A DNA stretch of 26,819 nucleotides from positions 1-26,819 of IMG/VR virus record IMGVR_UViG_3300035670_001080; one strand, written 5' to 3'. This DNA comes from a virus. The translations under genes and the position numbers were made by a program. Each line of letters begins with the position of its first letter. The stretch's first letter is position 1. This document shows, piece by piece, positions 8,296 to 15,909 of this stretch. The notes beneath the pieces were generated by a model, which worked only from the letters and a program-made list of their open reading frames with translations, was not told where the DNA came from and made no database searches.

Positions 8296-8747
8296 TGGCC
8301 GTAGTGCGCGACATCGAGCAGCAGGTCGAGGATGCGTTCGTCGGCGTCCTCGGGGCTTACGCCGACATCACCGGGTCCGCCACCGTGCGGCACTGGAAGG
8401 ACGCCAGCGTGGCGAAGACCTACCCCGTGGTCGCCGTCCACTGCTCGCCGGTGGACAACGACCCGGCCAACCCGCAGCCCAGCACGTCGGTCAACCTCTA
8501 CGTCGCCCAGGTCGAGATCGGTGCCCTTACTTACCAGCACGACGACCCCGAGCAGGAGATGGCCCGCTACCTGATCGGCTGCGTCCGCGACTGCCTCTGC
8601 GCGGCCGGCATCCTGGCCAGCCTCGACGCGGTTACCGGCGTGGACACCACCTTCCACGGCCTCACGCTGGCCGGCGGCAGCCACGCCGTGGACATGGAAA
8701 ACGTGAACCAGATCAGCCTCACCGCCACCTGCCACCTCAGCCTGTAG
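8295..8747 (+). CDS. Tail terminator-like protein candidate
   Basis: A 150-residue protein starting at ATG 8295 within the upstream TAA. An in-frame ATG at 8277 is rejected because the purines before it abut the codon. It begins with a helix (VVRDIEQQVEDAFVGVLGAY), followed by strands and a long helix around DDPEQEMARYLIGCVRDCLC. This is the size and layout of lambda gpU/HK97 gp12-type tail terminators, which stop tube growth and attach to the neck. Order joining, completion, terminator, tube fits. No diagnostic motif. Confidence 0.5.
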   Translation: MAVVRDIEQQVEDAFVGVLGAYADITGSATVRHWKDASVAKTYPVVAVHCSPVDNDPANPQPSTSVNLYVAQVEIGALTYQHDDPEQEMARYLIGCVRDCLCAAGILASLDAVTGVDTTFHGLTLAGGSHAVDMENVNQISLTATCHLSL

Positions 8748-8748
8748 G

Positions 8749-8766
8749 GTTGACAACCGGCCAAAG
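8749..8766 (+). promoter_or_regulatory. GTTGAC-N9-AAG intergenic element
   Basis: GTTGAC at 8749-8754 begins one base after the stop codon of the 8295 gene; AAG follows nine bases later at 8764-8766. The start of the next gene lies at 8788 behind AAGGAGAGAG. Confidence 0.35.
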
Positions 8767-8787
8767 ACAAAACACAAGGAGAGAGCC

Positions 8788-9111
8788 ATGGCTTACGTGT
8801 TCGGCGTTGCGACCGCCCCCGGGAGCTACGGGAAGATTCAAAACTACTCGGCCAAGTCGGCGGTGGAGATCGGCGAGTACCGCGACGAGAACGGCCATGT
8901 CGCCGGTTACACCGCCTACAACAAGACGCAGGAGTGCTCGTTTGAGTACGTCTTCGACGGCACCGAGCCCACCGTCGGGACCGTGCTGACCGTCGGCAGC
9001 GACAAGTTCGTCGTCACCAGCTGCGACCTCACCGAGAGCAACACCGACTACAAGCGGATGAGCTGCACCGGTCGCCGGTGGATAAACAACACCATCCCGG
9101 CCACGACCTGA
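8788..9111 (+). CDS. Major tail tube protein candidate (short)
   Basis: A 107-residue beta-rich protein with its own strong ribosome site (AAGGAGAGAGCC before ATG). Visible strands include NGHVAGYTAYNKTQECSFEY and GSDKFVVTSCDLTESNTDY, with an alternating hydrophobic pattern. It sits exactly where the tail tube gene is expected, between the terminator and the assembly chaperones. It is shorter than lambda gpV (about 250) or HK97 tube proteins. Assignment is by position and beta character; it could instead be a small tail decoration protein. Confidence 0.45.
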   Translation: MAYVFGVATAPGSYGKIQNYSAKSAVEIGEYRDENGHVAGYTAYNKTQECSFEYVFDGTEPTVGTVLTVGSDKFVVTSCDLTESNTDYKRMSCTGRRWINNTIPATT

Positions 9112-9133
9112 TGCCCCTTACGGGAGGATGGTC

Positions 9134-9694
9134 ATGGCTCGGCAGCCCATCGAGAACAAGGTTCGCGTGTTCAACTCCGGCGCGGAGCTTCCGAGCCTAG
9201 ACGAATTGCTCGGGCCGGAACATCCCGACGAGGACGTGGCGGAGGAGATTGCCGCCGTCGCCGGCGAGGAAGGCAGGCCGCAGGCTTCGGTTGCCGCCAT
9301 GATGGTGCTGGATGCCATCCGCAGCCCGTTCGTCACGGTTACCACCGACAAGCCGTCGCTGCGCGACGTGGTAATCGCGATGTATGTGCTGTCGCACCCC
9401 CGCGAGGCCGCCGGACTGATTCCCGGCCATGTCGCCAGCGTCCGAGCCGAGTCGGCCTTCGCCAAGACCGCCAAGACACCCGAGCACCTGGCTGTGTTCC
9501 TCGACAAGCTGGTCCAGGACGACGCGCTGGAACGGACGGCCACCCTATGGGTTGACGGCTTGCCGGATTTCTCCCCGGCGCAGGCCGTCGACGATATCGG
9601 CAAGATGCTCACCGTCGCCATGTCGGGCTGGCGGATGATCCCCAAGGACGACGACACTCAAAAAAAAATGAAAGGCTCGACCTCCCCTGGTTGA
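9134..9694 (+). CDS. Tail assembly chaperone, zero-frame product (gpG-like)
   Basis: A 186-residue, mostly helical acidic protein directly upstream of the tape measure gene, the position of lambda gpG. ATG 9134 is preferred over ATG 9128 because GGGAGG at 9122-9127 touches the earlier codon. It ends shortly after a run of nine A at 9660-9668, with the zero frame stopping at TGA 9692. The zero-frame tail (KKMKGSTSPG) looks arbitrary, while the -1 frame continues with a regular protein sequence. gpG-type chaperones bind the tape measure and recruit tube subunits. Sequence similarity to gpG is not evident; the case rests on position and frameshift. Confidence 0.72.
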   Translation: MARQPIENKVRVFNSGAELPSLDELLGPEHPDEDVAEEIAAVAGEEGRPQASVAAMMVLDAIRSPFVTVTTDKPSLRDVVIAMYVLSHPREAAGLIPGHVASVRAESAFAKTAKTPEHLAVFLDKLVQDDALERTATLWVDGLPDFSPAQAVDDIGKMLTVAMSGWRMIPKDDDTQKKMKGSTSPG

Positions 9695-9885
9695 TGTCGA
9701 TGGCCACGCTGCTCGGCATCGATTATCGGACGCTGCTGGACATGCCCATGATAGCCTGCGGGCATCTGGTGGCACAGAAGTTGGTGGCCCGAGGAGTCAA
9801 GGGCATCGACCGGCCGCGTGATTACAAGGCGGAACTCTCTGCCATAAGGAAGTACTTGGATGGCGACGCAAAGCCTACTTTTTAA
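9134..9885 (+). CDS. Tail assembly chaperone, -1 frameshift fusion (gpGT-like)
   Basis: This is the probable frameshift product of the preceding gene. Slipping back one base on A-AAA-AAA joins the zero frame to a continuous open frame running to TAA/TAG-free position 9882 with stop at 9885. It adds a T domain of about 73 residues that begins NERLDLPWLMSMATLLGIDY. That frame has no ATG with a ribosome site near its beginning, so it is best explained as an extension. In lambda and many siphophages a low level of such fusion is required for tail assembly. The end overlaps the tape measure start by 26 bases. The frame relation is seen; the use of the slip is inferred. Confidence 0.7.
9659..9668 (+). 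other. Slippery A9 run (programmed -1 frameshift site)
   Basis: Codons in the zero frame read CAA-AAA-AAA-ATG, so the X-XXY-YYZ heptamer is A-AAA-AAA. The frame downstream that stays open is exactly -1. A nine-A run in such GC-rich DNA is unlikely by chance. Polymerase slippage on the same run is an alternative mechanism. No clear downstream stimulatory hairpin was seen. Confidence 0.72.
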
Positions 9886-10894
9886 CATCAACGCCGACAA
9901 CCGGCAGGCGATACAGGCGTTCAGCGGCCTCAAGAGTTCCGTCGCCAACGTGGCCGCCGGCATCGCCGGGGCCTTCGGCGTCGGCCTGGGCATGGCCGGC
10001 ATCGTCAATTTCGGGCGCAAGGTCATCGAGACCGGCGACAACATAGACAAGATGAGCAAGCGGTTCGGCGTCGGGGCCGAGTGGATTCAGAAGTTCATGC
10101 TGATGAGCGACCTATCCGGCGTCAGCATCGGCGAGGTGGACCGTGCGCTCAAGGGGCAGGCGCAGTCGCTGGTGTCCGCCGAGCGCGGCCTGGAAACCGA
10201 CCGCCGCGCCTTCCGCGAGCTGGGCCTTGAGACCAAGACGCTGCTGGCGATGAAACCCGAGGACGCCTTCGACGCCATCGCCCGCAAACTGGCCGGCGTC
10301 AGCAACGAGACGAGACGCGCCGCGCTCGCCCAAGACATCTGGGGCAAGTCCGGCACGGCTCTCCTGCCGATGGTCAAGGACTACATCGAGCTTTCCCGCG
10401 AGGCCGCCGACGCCGTGGTCTTCACCGACGCGGACGTCGCCAACGCCGCCCGGTTCAAGGATGAGGTGAGCAAGATCAATACCTCGCTCATGGGTATTGC
10501 CGTTGAGTCTGGATTCCTAGGGTGGCTGTCGGACGTGGCGAACCGGCTGCGCGAGTCAATCAACCTGCTCAAGACGCAGTACCAGGCAAAAGGGGCGGGC
10601 ACACTGAAGGGGTTCGGCGTCTCCAGCGGCGCCGGCGACGCCGCCACGCAGATGATAGCCGACTGGGGATTTGGCTTGGGCAGCAAGATACTGGAACATC
10701 GCGCCATCAAGGAGCAGGGCGGCAAGATGCTCACACTGACGCCCGGCGCGTCCGAACTGTCGCATGATGCCATCCTGCAAGGCACCGCCCGCGCCCGCAG
10801 GATTCGCGAGTCCCGCCAGGCCCCGACGGAAGTTGTCGTCACCAACGAGACGCTGGGGGTCGAGGCCCGCAACCTTCGCGGATTCAACCAGTAG
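9860..10894 (+). CDS. Tail tape measure protein (short)
   Basis: A 344-residue protein with the typical start of tape measure proteins: FNINADNRQAIQAFSGLKSS, then an Ala/Gly-rich hydrophobic stretch (VAAGIAGAFGVGLGMAGI, about residues 32-50) that may insert in membrane, then a helical core. KMSKRFGVGAEWIQKFMLMS is a common tape measure motif. The start is ATG 9860 behind AAGGAAG, 26 bases inside the chaperone fusion. It sets tail length; at roughly 0.15 nm per residue it would specify a tail near 50 nm, much shorter than lambda. No lytic or peptidase domain is seen. Confidence 0.82.
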   Translation: MATQSLLFNINADNRQAIQAFSGLKSSVANVAAGIAGAFGVGLGMAGIVNFGRKVIETGDNIDKMSKRFGVGAEWIQKFMLMSDLSGVSIGEVDRALKGQAQSLVSAERGLETDRRAFRELGLETKTLLAMKPEDAFDAIARKLAGVSNETRRAALAQDIWGKSGTALLPMVKDYIELSREAADAVVFTDADVANAARFKDEVSKINTSLMGIAVESGFLGWLSDVANRLRESINLLKTQYQAKGAGTLKGFGVSSGAGDAATQMIADWGFGLGSKILEHRAIKEQGGKMLTLTPGASELSHDAILQGTARARRIRESRQAPTEVVVTNETLGVEARNLRGFNQ

Positions 10895-10905
10895 GAGAGA
10901 GACCC

Positions 10906-11412
10906 ATGTCATTCCCCGGTGCCGACACCAAATGGATTAGGGATTCCGTGTCTGTGTCATACGCCGACCGCACCCCGACGCTCGAGGAACTGGCGGAGGC
11001 TTCGGGTCTTTCGCCGGCCTTCCCCAGCAAGTCCGACTTCTACGCCGACAAGCGCAGCTGGATGGAAAACAATACCACCTGGGCGACGGCCTATAAGTAC
11101 GCCTACCTCTTCCGCCGTCACGTCGTCGAGGTGGTCGCGCACAAGACCATTGATGCCGCCAGCATCAGCATGGCCAAGCTCTCTGACTACATCAAGCAGG
11201 GCGGCAACATCGACCTGCCGATCATCTACGTCGGCACCACCGTCCCCGGCGCGACCGCGAACTGGGACGGCAAGAACGCGGCCCCCGCCGGCACCTACTG
11301 CCTGACCTCGCTCCAAATCCAGGATCAAGGCAACGGCGGGGCGGTGGTAACCGGCAACTGGCGGGCCTATGGCAAGTGGTATCTCTACAACCTCAACGCG
11401 GTATCCACCTGA
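10906..11412 (+). CDS. Virion-associated protein of unknown function, 168 aa
   Basis: Starts at ATG 10906 behind AGGAGAGAG, directly after the tape measure. The first half is helical and charged (TPTLEELAEASGLSPAFPSK) with an aromatic segment around AYKYAYLFRRHVVEVV. The second half is beta-rich, Gly/Asn/Thr-rich and ends with NWRAYGKWYLYNLN. The layout suggests a helical anchor plus beta domain, common in tail-tip or fibre base proteins. No family recognised. Its TGA is overlapped by the next ATG (TGATG). Confidence 0.65.
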   Translation: MSFPGADTKWIRDSVSVSYADRTPTLEELAEASGLSPAFPSKSDFYADKRSWMENNTTWATAYKYAYLFRRHVVEVVAHKTIDAASISMAKLSDYIKQGGNIDLPIIYVGTTVPGATANWDGKNAAPAGTYCLTSLQIQDQGNGGAVVTGNWRAYGKWYLYNLNAVST

Positions 11413-11852
11413 TGGCTGAGTCCGCAAAAAAGCCCCTGGCGCTGCCCTCACGCGACAACATGGAGGAGTTGTGGGCGGCCATCCACAACATGGAGATTGA
11501 TGGCTACGACGCCTCGTTCTACGGTTCCGGCCCGTCTTACGGCATCAGGTTCGAGCGCGAGGACTTTGCCGGCGACGGCGGCGTCTCCATCTACTACGCC
11601 AAGGTAACGGGCAAAACCAGCACTTGGATTTACACCGCCACGATTTACACCAATCTAGACGACACTGGGGCGCCCTCCGGCACCGGCACCACCGGCCAGA
11701 CGCTCAAGGTGCCCACCAACTACCTCGCCAGCGGCGAGACGATCCCCAACGGCACCATACTTGAGTGCCGCATGGTGAGCTGGAAGGCCAGTTCCACTTT
11801 GGCCACCACCGCCAGCTACTACACCGTCTGCCAGCACGTTGGCCTGATATGA
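11412..11852 (+). CDS. Virion-associated beta-rich protein, 146 aa
   Basis: Starts at ATG 11412 inside the preceding stop. A short helical N-terminus (SRDNMEELWAAIHNMEIDGY) is followed by a Thr/Ser/Gly-rich beta region including TSTWIYTATIYTNLDD and TLKVPTNYLASGETI. This matches small adhesion or tip proteins in which an N-terminal helix trimerises and the rest is beta. The in-frame start at 11376 overlaps the previous gene without a ribosome site and is rejected. Function unknown. Confidence 0.65.
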   Translation: MAESAKKPLALPSRDNMEELWAAIHNMEIDGYDASFYGSGPSYGIRFEREDFAGDGGVSIYYAKVTGKTSTWIYTATIYTNLDDTGAPSGTGTTGQTLKVPTNYLASGETIPNGTILECRMVSWKASSTLATTASYYTVCQHVGLI

Positions 11853-11870
11853 GTTGACAACCCGGCGAAG
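11853..11870 (+). promoter_or_regulatory. GTTGAC-N9-AAG intergenic element
   Basis: GTTGAC at 11853-11858 directly abuts the stop codon of the 11412 gene, with AAG nine bases later at 11868-11870. The next start is ATG 11885. Confidence 0.35.
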
Positions 11871-11884
11871 GCGAGGGAAAACCA

Positions 11885-12763
11885 ATGCCGAACCGCACAT
11901 ACTACTATGATGTCATAGGCGCACGACGGTGCGATTCCGCCGGCAGTTCCGCCTCTGATCCGGTTTTTCTCGCCTACCAGCAGTACGACACATGGCGGGT
12001 GATGATCAAGACGAACATCGAGGGGACGGTTGCGGCCCTCGACTGCACATCCGTCAGCTCGTGGCAGGGAGCTGTCGCCGCCGACTTCACCCACGAGATG
12101 ATCGCCGGCGCCCTTACGGCGGGGTATTCCGGCGCGGTGACGAGCATCCGCATCGACGGGCTCACCAGCGCCACGCCGCCGACGGTGGGCATCATGCTCC
12201 TGACCAACGCCGCCGCGGAATCCGAGTACGTCAGCTACACCGCATGGACGCTGAACGGAACCGGGGATTACACCTTCACCGTCAGCGCCACGTTGACCTA
12301 TGTCTACCTAAACAACGATGTTGCCGAAGTGGAGAACACGCCGCCGGTGGTGCGCATCACTGACGCCCAGGTCGACGACGCGCAAAAGGCCACCGGGCAG
12401 ATCGATGTCACGCTCGACGCCGACACCAGCACGTTCGCCAGCCAGGTCGGCACCAACCAGACCCTCGCGGGGTGGTTCGAGCTACGGGGCTACGACGCCT
12501 CCGCCAACCTGATCGTCTACGTCCTCTTTGCGGTCACACTGCTGAACACCCTCGACCCCTCGCCGACCACCAGCCCGCCGACCGGCGGGGCTTGCTACAC
12601 GAAGGCCGAGGCGCTGGCGCTGTTCGCCGAGAAGATCGAATCGGAGGACATCCGCATCACCGACAGTTCCAAGGGGCTGATTTTAAAAGATCGCACGACC
12701 AGCACCTACTACCGGCTGGCCGTCGACAACGGAATATTCGGCCTGGAAAGCTACTCAACGTAA
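11885..12763 (+). CDS. Tail/adhesion protein of unknown function, 292 aa
   Basis: A Thr/Ala/Asp-rich beta protein. The N-terminal part (YYYDVIGARRCDSAG, YQQYDTWRVMIKTNIEG) is followed by repeated beta strands, a linker rich in Pro/Thr/Ser (about residues 220-235) and a short C-terminal domain with CYTKAEALALFAEKIESEDI and RITDSSKGLILKDRTTSTYY. The last block resembles the repeating strand-turn sequences in fibre shafts. Located in the run of structural genes after the tape measure, it is a likely tail tip or fibre component. No family recognised. Confidence 0.65.
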   Translation: MPNRTYYYDVIGARRCDSAGSSASDPVFLAYQQYDTWRVMIKTNIEGTVAALDCTSVSSWQGAVAADFTHEMIAGALTAGYSGAVTSIRIDGLTSATPPTVGIMLLTNAAAESEYVSYTAWTLNGTGDYTFTVSATLTYVYLNNDVAEVENTPPVVRITDAQVDDAQKATGQIDVTLDADTSTFASQVGTNQTLAGWFELRGYDASANLIVYVLFAVTLLNTLDPSPTTSPPTGGACYTKAEALALFAEKIESEDIRITDSSKGLILKDRTTSTYYRLAVDNGIFGLESYST

Positions 12764-12772
12764 GGTGTTCGC

Positions 12773-13639
12773 ATGAAGCGCATTGCTCCGGCACTGCCGT
12801 ACCTGCTGCTGTTCGCGCTGCTGACGGGGGCCACCTTGACCTACCGTTCGCTTATGGTCGACGTCGGCAACCAGTGCAACCAGGCGGTCACATTCCTCCA
12901 GCAGGTTAAGGTGTCGAACGACTACCAGCTGCAGGTCAACGGGATTACCACCTACACCGCCGTCGCCGGCGTCAGCATCGATCCGTCCCTGCTGGTCGAC
13001 ACCATCAATGAGTACACCACCGACAACGGCGTCGACATCGAATCGGTGCACATGGAGGACAACGTTGTCACCGCCACGACCTTTGTCGGCGCGTTCGCCG
13101 GATACGGCACACTCTACATTGACGCCGCCTCGTGCATGCCTGCGGCCACGGCCGGGGCCACCGCCACGTTCACCGAGACAACCACCAACAAGGTCAACTA
13201 CGACCGGCTGGCGTTTGCCGGCGCAGCGGGCGGCGCGGACAACCATGCGTGGTTCAAGGCCCGGCTGCCCGAGGATTGGAACCTCGGCACGGTAAAGGCC
13301 AAGATCGCATGGGAGCCGGCCGCCGGAGCCTCCGCCGCCGACTATGTGGGCTGGGAGATCAGCGGCGTGGCCATCAGCAACGATGACACGCTCGACGCGG
13401 CCACCGGCACCACCGTTACCGTCGCCGACCAGGTTACGGCCGTCGGGGATCTGCACGTCACCGCCGCCAGCAATGATATCACCATTGGGGGCACACCCGC
13501 CGCAGGCGACTATGTGTTCTTCAAAATCAGCCGCAACTACGACTACACCGGCGGCGGCACCGCCCTCGCCGAAACCGCCTACCTGCTCGGCGTGGAAATC
13601 CAATACACCAAGTCGACAACCGCGCCTGCGGGGTGGTAG
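12773..13639 (+). CDS. Beta-rich adhesion-like protein with N-terminal hydrophobic segment
   Basis: A 288-residue protein whose N-terminus is MKR followed by a hydrophobic stretch (about residues 4-24, LPYLLLFALLTGATLTY) like a signal peptide or membrane anchor, unusual for a virion protein. Residues about 115-285 align with most of the 15910 gene product: both have YIDA, an aromatic N/E-Y/M-D block, a W-x-A-D/G strand, VEWGI/VGWEISG and a final DxxL/LGVxIxY strand. The shared domain looks like a jelly-roll or carbohydrate-binding fold. It could be exported or anchored, or the hydrophobic end could bury in the tail. Function unknown. Confidence 0.65.
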   Translation: MKRIAPALPYLLLFALLTGATLTYRSLMVDVGNQCNQAVTFLQQVKVSNDYQLQVNGITTYTAVAGVSIDPSLLVDTINEYTTDNGVDIESVHMEDNVVTATTFVGAFAGYGTLYIDAASCMPAATAGATATFTETTTNKVNYDRLAFAGAAGGADNHAWFKARLPEDWNLGTVKAKIAWEPAAGASAADYVGWEISGVAISNDDTLDAATGTTVTVADQVTAVGDLHVTAASNDITIGGTPAAGDYVFFKISRNYDYTGGGTALAETAYLLGVEIQYTKSTTAPAGW

Positions 13640-13640
13640 C

Positions 13641-14525
13641 ATGGCTGGTCGTCGCCGCAAATGGTTCAGATGGCAGCCGCAGGGGCGCTACTACGGGTAC
13701 ACCTGCGGTGGCTACACGGGCTCCGATTCCAACGTCATCGATTATTTCGGCTTTGCCGTGGATGGCAACAGCGTCGACGTTGGCGACCTGACCGTCGCCA
13801 GGCGCGGAGCCGCCGGCAGCTCGTCGAGGCAGCATGGGTATTGCGCCGGTGGCTATGCGGGCTTCTCCAACGTCATCGATAAGTTCGCTTTTCCCGGTGG
13901 CAATTCCGCCGACGTTGGCGACCTGACCGTCGCTCGGTACACACAAGGCGGCTTGTCGTCTGCCGAGCACGGCTATGCGTCCGGCGGCTCGACCGGCAGC
14001 GTATCAACCGTCGTCGACGGGTGGTCGCATGCCACCGATGGCAATGCCGTCGACGTGGGAGATTTGACCGTGGCGCGGTATTACGTTGCCGGCCAATCGA
14101 GCACTGAGCACGGTTATTCGTCCGGCGGCGGCGCCGGGTATTTCAACGTGATCGACCGATTCAGCTTTGTTTCCGGCGGCAACGCCGTCGACGTTGGCGA
14201 CTTGACCGTTGCCCGCCAAGCAGCCGCTGGCAGCTCCTCGCGCCAGCACGGATACTGCGCGGGCGGGTATACCGGCAGCTTTTCCAACGTCATAGACAAG
14301 TTTGAGTTCGCCGCCTCGGCCACCGCCGCCGACGTTGGCGACCTTAGCGCCATACGCTACACCGCCGCCGGCCAATCCTCGGAATCCAGCGGCTATACTT
14401 GCGGCGGGTGGGACGGTGGACACAAGGATATCATGGACAAGTATGCCTTCGCCGCCGACGGCAACGCATCCGACATCGGCAACCTCACCGTCGCCCGCCG
14501 CGAGGTGTGCGGCAACCAATACTAA
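13641..14525 (+). CDS. Kelch-like six-repeat beta-propeller protein
   Basis: A 294-residue protein starting at ATG 13641, one base after the previous stop. After a basic, aromatic leader (MAGRRRKWFRWQPQG) it consists of six repeats of 45-47 residues with consensus HGYxxGGxxGxxxNVIDKF followed by xxxGNAxDVGDLTVARxxxA. The GG pair, the VID/F strand and the terminal DVGDLTVAR strand fit kelch-type four-stranded blades. Six blades make a closed propeller, usually a protein or sugar binding platform. The protein is in the adhesion block and probably decorates the tail. Repeats also match at DNA level, but are diverged. The propeller prediction is inference. Confidence 0.72.
   Translation: MAGRRRKWFRWQPQGRYYGYTCGGYTGSDSNVIDYFGFAVDGNSVDVGDLTVARRGAAGSSSRQHGYCAGGYAGFSNVIDKFAFPGGNSADVGDLTVARYTQGGLSSAEHGYASGGSTGSVSTVVDGWSHATDGNAVDVGDLTVARYYVAGQSSTEHGYSSGGGAGYFNVIDRFSFVSGGNAVDVGDLTVARQAAAGSSSRQHGYCAGGYTGSFSNVIDKFEFAASATAADVGDLSAIRYTAAGQSSESSGYTCGGWDGGHKDIMDKYAFAADGNASDIGNLTVARREVCGNQY
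13686..14516 (+). repeat. Six coding repeats of 135-141 bases
   Basis: The conserved strand GACGTTGGCGACCTGACC and its variants start near 13773, 13908, 14049, 14187, 14328 and 14469, spacings of 135, 141, 138, 141 and 141 bases. All spacings are multiples of three and correspond to the blades of the predicted propeller. Confidence 0.8.
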
Positions 14526-14535
14526 GGAGTTCGCC

Positions 14536-14835
14536 ATGCGCAAGTTCTATCTCAAGCCCGGCCAGGCTCCGCCAGCCGGGACCACCAGCCACGCCATGCC
14601 GGACGGGGGGATCGTGTGGCAGGGCGACAAGTGGACGTGGCCGGACATCGAGAGCCACGAGATGGACGCCGCCGAGCAGGCGGAGTACGCCCGCTACCTG
14701 AAGTACCAGCGCCAGCCCACCGAGTTCCGCATCGACTTCACCGACTTTGCTTCGGACGCTGCCCTCGCCACCCGCAAGGCTGCGCTCATTGTCTCCATCA
14801 ATGCCGTCAGCGCCAACGCAACCGTGCCCCAATGA
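14536..14835 (+). CDS. Small structural-region protein, 99 aa
   Basis: Starts at ATG 14536 behind AAGGAG (14524-14529). The N-terminus is Pro/Gly-rich with WQGDKWTWPDIESHEMDAAE in the middle, then a helix/strand region (QPTEFRIDFTDFASDAALAT). Its TGA overlaps the next start (ATGA), so it is coupled to the 14832 gene. I do not recognise a family. Confidence 0.7.
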   Translation: MRKFYLKPGQAPPAGTTSHAMPDGGIVWQGDKWTWPDIESHEMDAAEQAEYARYLKYQRQPTEFRIDFTDFASDAALATRKAALIVSINAVSANATVPQ

Positions 14836-15572
14836 ACGAGTCCCTGATAGTCACCAAGCCCGAGGACCGACAACTGGCGGCGACCGCAGTTGCCACCCTG
14901 GACCGCTGCGCCCCGGCGATGGCGATTTGGCAGAAAAGCCATTCCGATTTCATGTGGCAGGCCATGACCATCGGTGGCGAACACGCTCCCCACCGTCGTC
15001 TCCGGCAGGTCGCCGCCGAGCTTCAGCGCAAGCAGGACGCGCTCACCGAGGCCACGTTCGAGGTGCGGCGCCGCCTCGTCGCCGCCAAGGTCAAGCGTGA
15101 GCTGGCGCAAGGCGCGAACGGAGCCGCCCGCGAAATGCTGCTGCTGGAGGCCGAGGAATGTGAGGCTAAGGCCGAGATGGTCCGCCGGCCCTACCTGGGC
15201 GCCCTGCGCGATGTGGTCGAGCTAGGCAGGCTCCATGACGCGCTCGTGGCGCAGGTCGGCGACCTTTCAATCGCGAACATCGAACGCCAGGAAGCCCGCT
15301 ACTGGGTCGCCCGCGCCCTGCGCCAGTCCCTCCGTGACGTGCGCGAGCACGGCGGCATCAGCAAGGGTGAGCAGGAGCTGCTTGAGCACCTCGGCATGAA
15401 CCCGCTGGCCGTTGAGGAGATGCTGGTCGCATGGGCAGAGAAGGAACGGGTCTCCGCCGACCTGTCATCATTTGCCCTTGACGAGTTCATCGAGCAGTCT
15501 GCCGACCAGTTCTGTCACCTTCCCGCCAGTCGTGCCGCCAGGCTCGGACTCGACCAACCATCGGAGCATTGA
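14832..15572 (+). CDS. Helical phage protein of unknown function, 246 aa
   Basis: Starts at ATG 14832 overlapping the upstream stop. It is largely alpha-helical and charged. A central RLRQVAAELQRKQDALTEAT segment and LLLEAEECEAKAEMVRRPY are likely coiled coils. Helical proteins with this arrangement are common in the late region of diverse phages and have no assigned role. Inside a block of beta-rich adhesins it is exceptional and might be a chaperone, assembly or baseplate factor. The C-terminus (about residue 195 on) holds a separate short helix bundle (MNPLAVEEMLVAWAEKERVS). Unknown function. Confidence 0.7.
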   Translation: MNESLIVTKPEDRQLAATAVATLDRCAPAMAIWQKSHSDFMWQAMTIGGEHAPHRRLRQVAAELQRKQDALTEATFEVRRRLVAAKVKRELAQGANGAAREMLLLEAEECEAKAEMVRRPYLGALRDVVELGRLHDALVAQVGDLSIANIERQEARYWVARALRQSLRDVREHGGISKGEQELLEHLGMNPLAVEEMLVAWAEKERVSADLSSFALDEFIEQSADQFCHLPASRAARLGLDQPSEH

Positions 15573-15574
15573 CC

Positions 15575-15907
15575 ATGGCAAACACCGTCACCATATCCGC
15601 CGGCCAGGACTGGACAATCAACTTGGATTGGGGCACCACCGACATCGACGGTTATAAGTTCTACGCCACGATCAAGCGCGATTCCGCGCAGGCCGACGCC
15701 GCCGCCGCCGCGACAAAAAACGTCACGGTCAGCGGCACCGCCTACGAGGTCGATTTGACATTCACCGGCGCGACGACCGCCAGCCTGTTCGGCAGCTACT
15801 ACTTCGACGTCAAGGTGGTCGACCCGTCCGGCAACAAGTGTATCATCCCGCCCACCGGGCCGGACATCCTGGTTGTGGTCAATCCCGCCACGATAAGGAG
15901 TTCATAG
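15575..15907 (+). CDS. Ig-like / BppU N-terminal-like fibre base protein, 110 aa
   Basis: ATG 15575 is chosen with GGAG at 15563-15566; the TTG six bases earlier has poor spacing. The protein is a compact beta domain beginning with TISAGQDWTINLDWGTTDID, a pattern of small phage Ig-like or BppU-type N-terminal domains in which a Trp strand opens the sandwich. It has FYATIKRDSAQADA and ends SYYFDVKVVDPSGNKC then a short strand. Such domains link fibres to the tail. A similar domain opens the 1596 gene product. Assignment by pattern only. Confidence 0.6.
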   Translation: MANTVTISAGQDWTINLDWGTTDIDGYKFYATIKRDSAQADAAAAATKNVTVSGTAYEVDLTFTGATTASLFGSYYFDVKVVDPSGNKCIIPPTGPDILVVVNPATIRSS

Positions 15908-15909
15908 CA

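Noticed and set aside
14302-14535. Upstream extension of the 14536 gene
   Set aside because: It overlaps the propeller gene in another frame; ATG 14536 with AAGGAG is the credible start.
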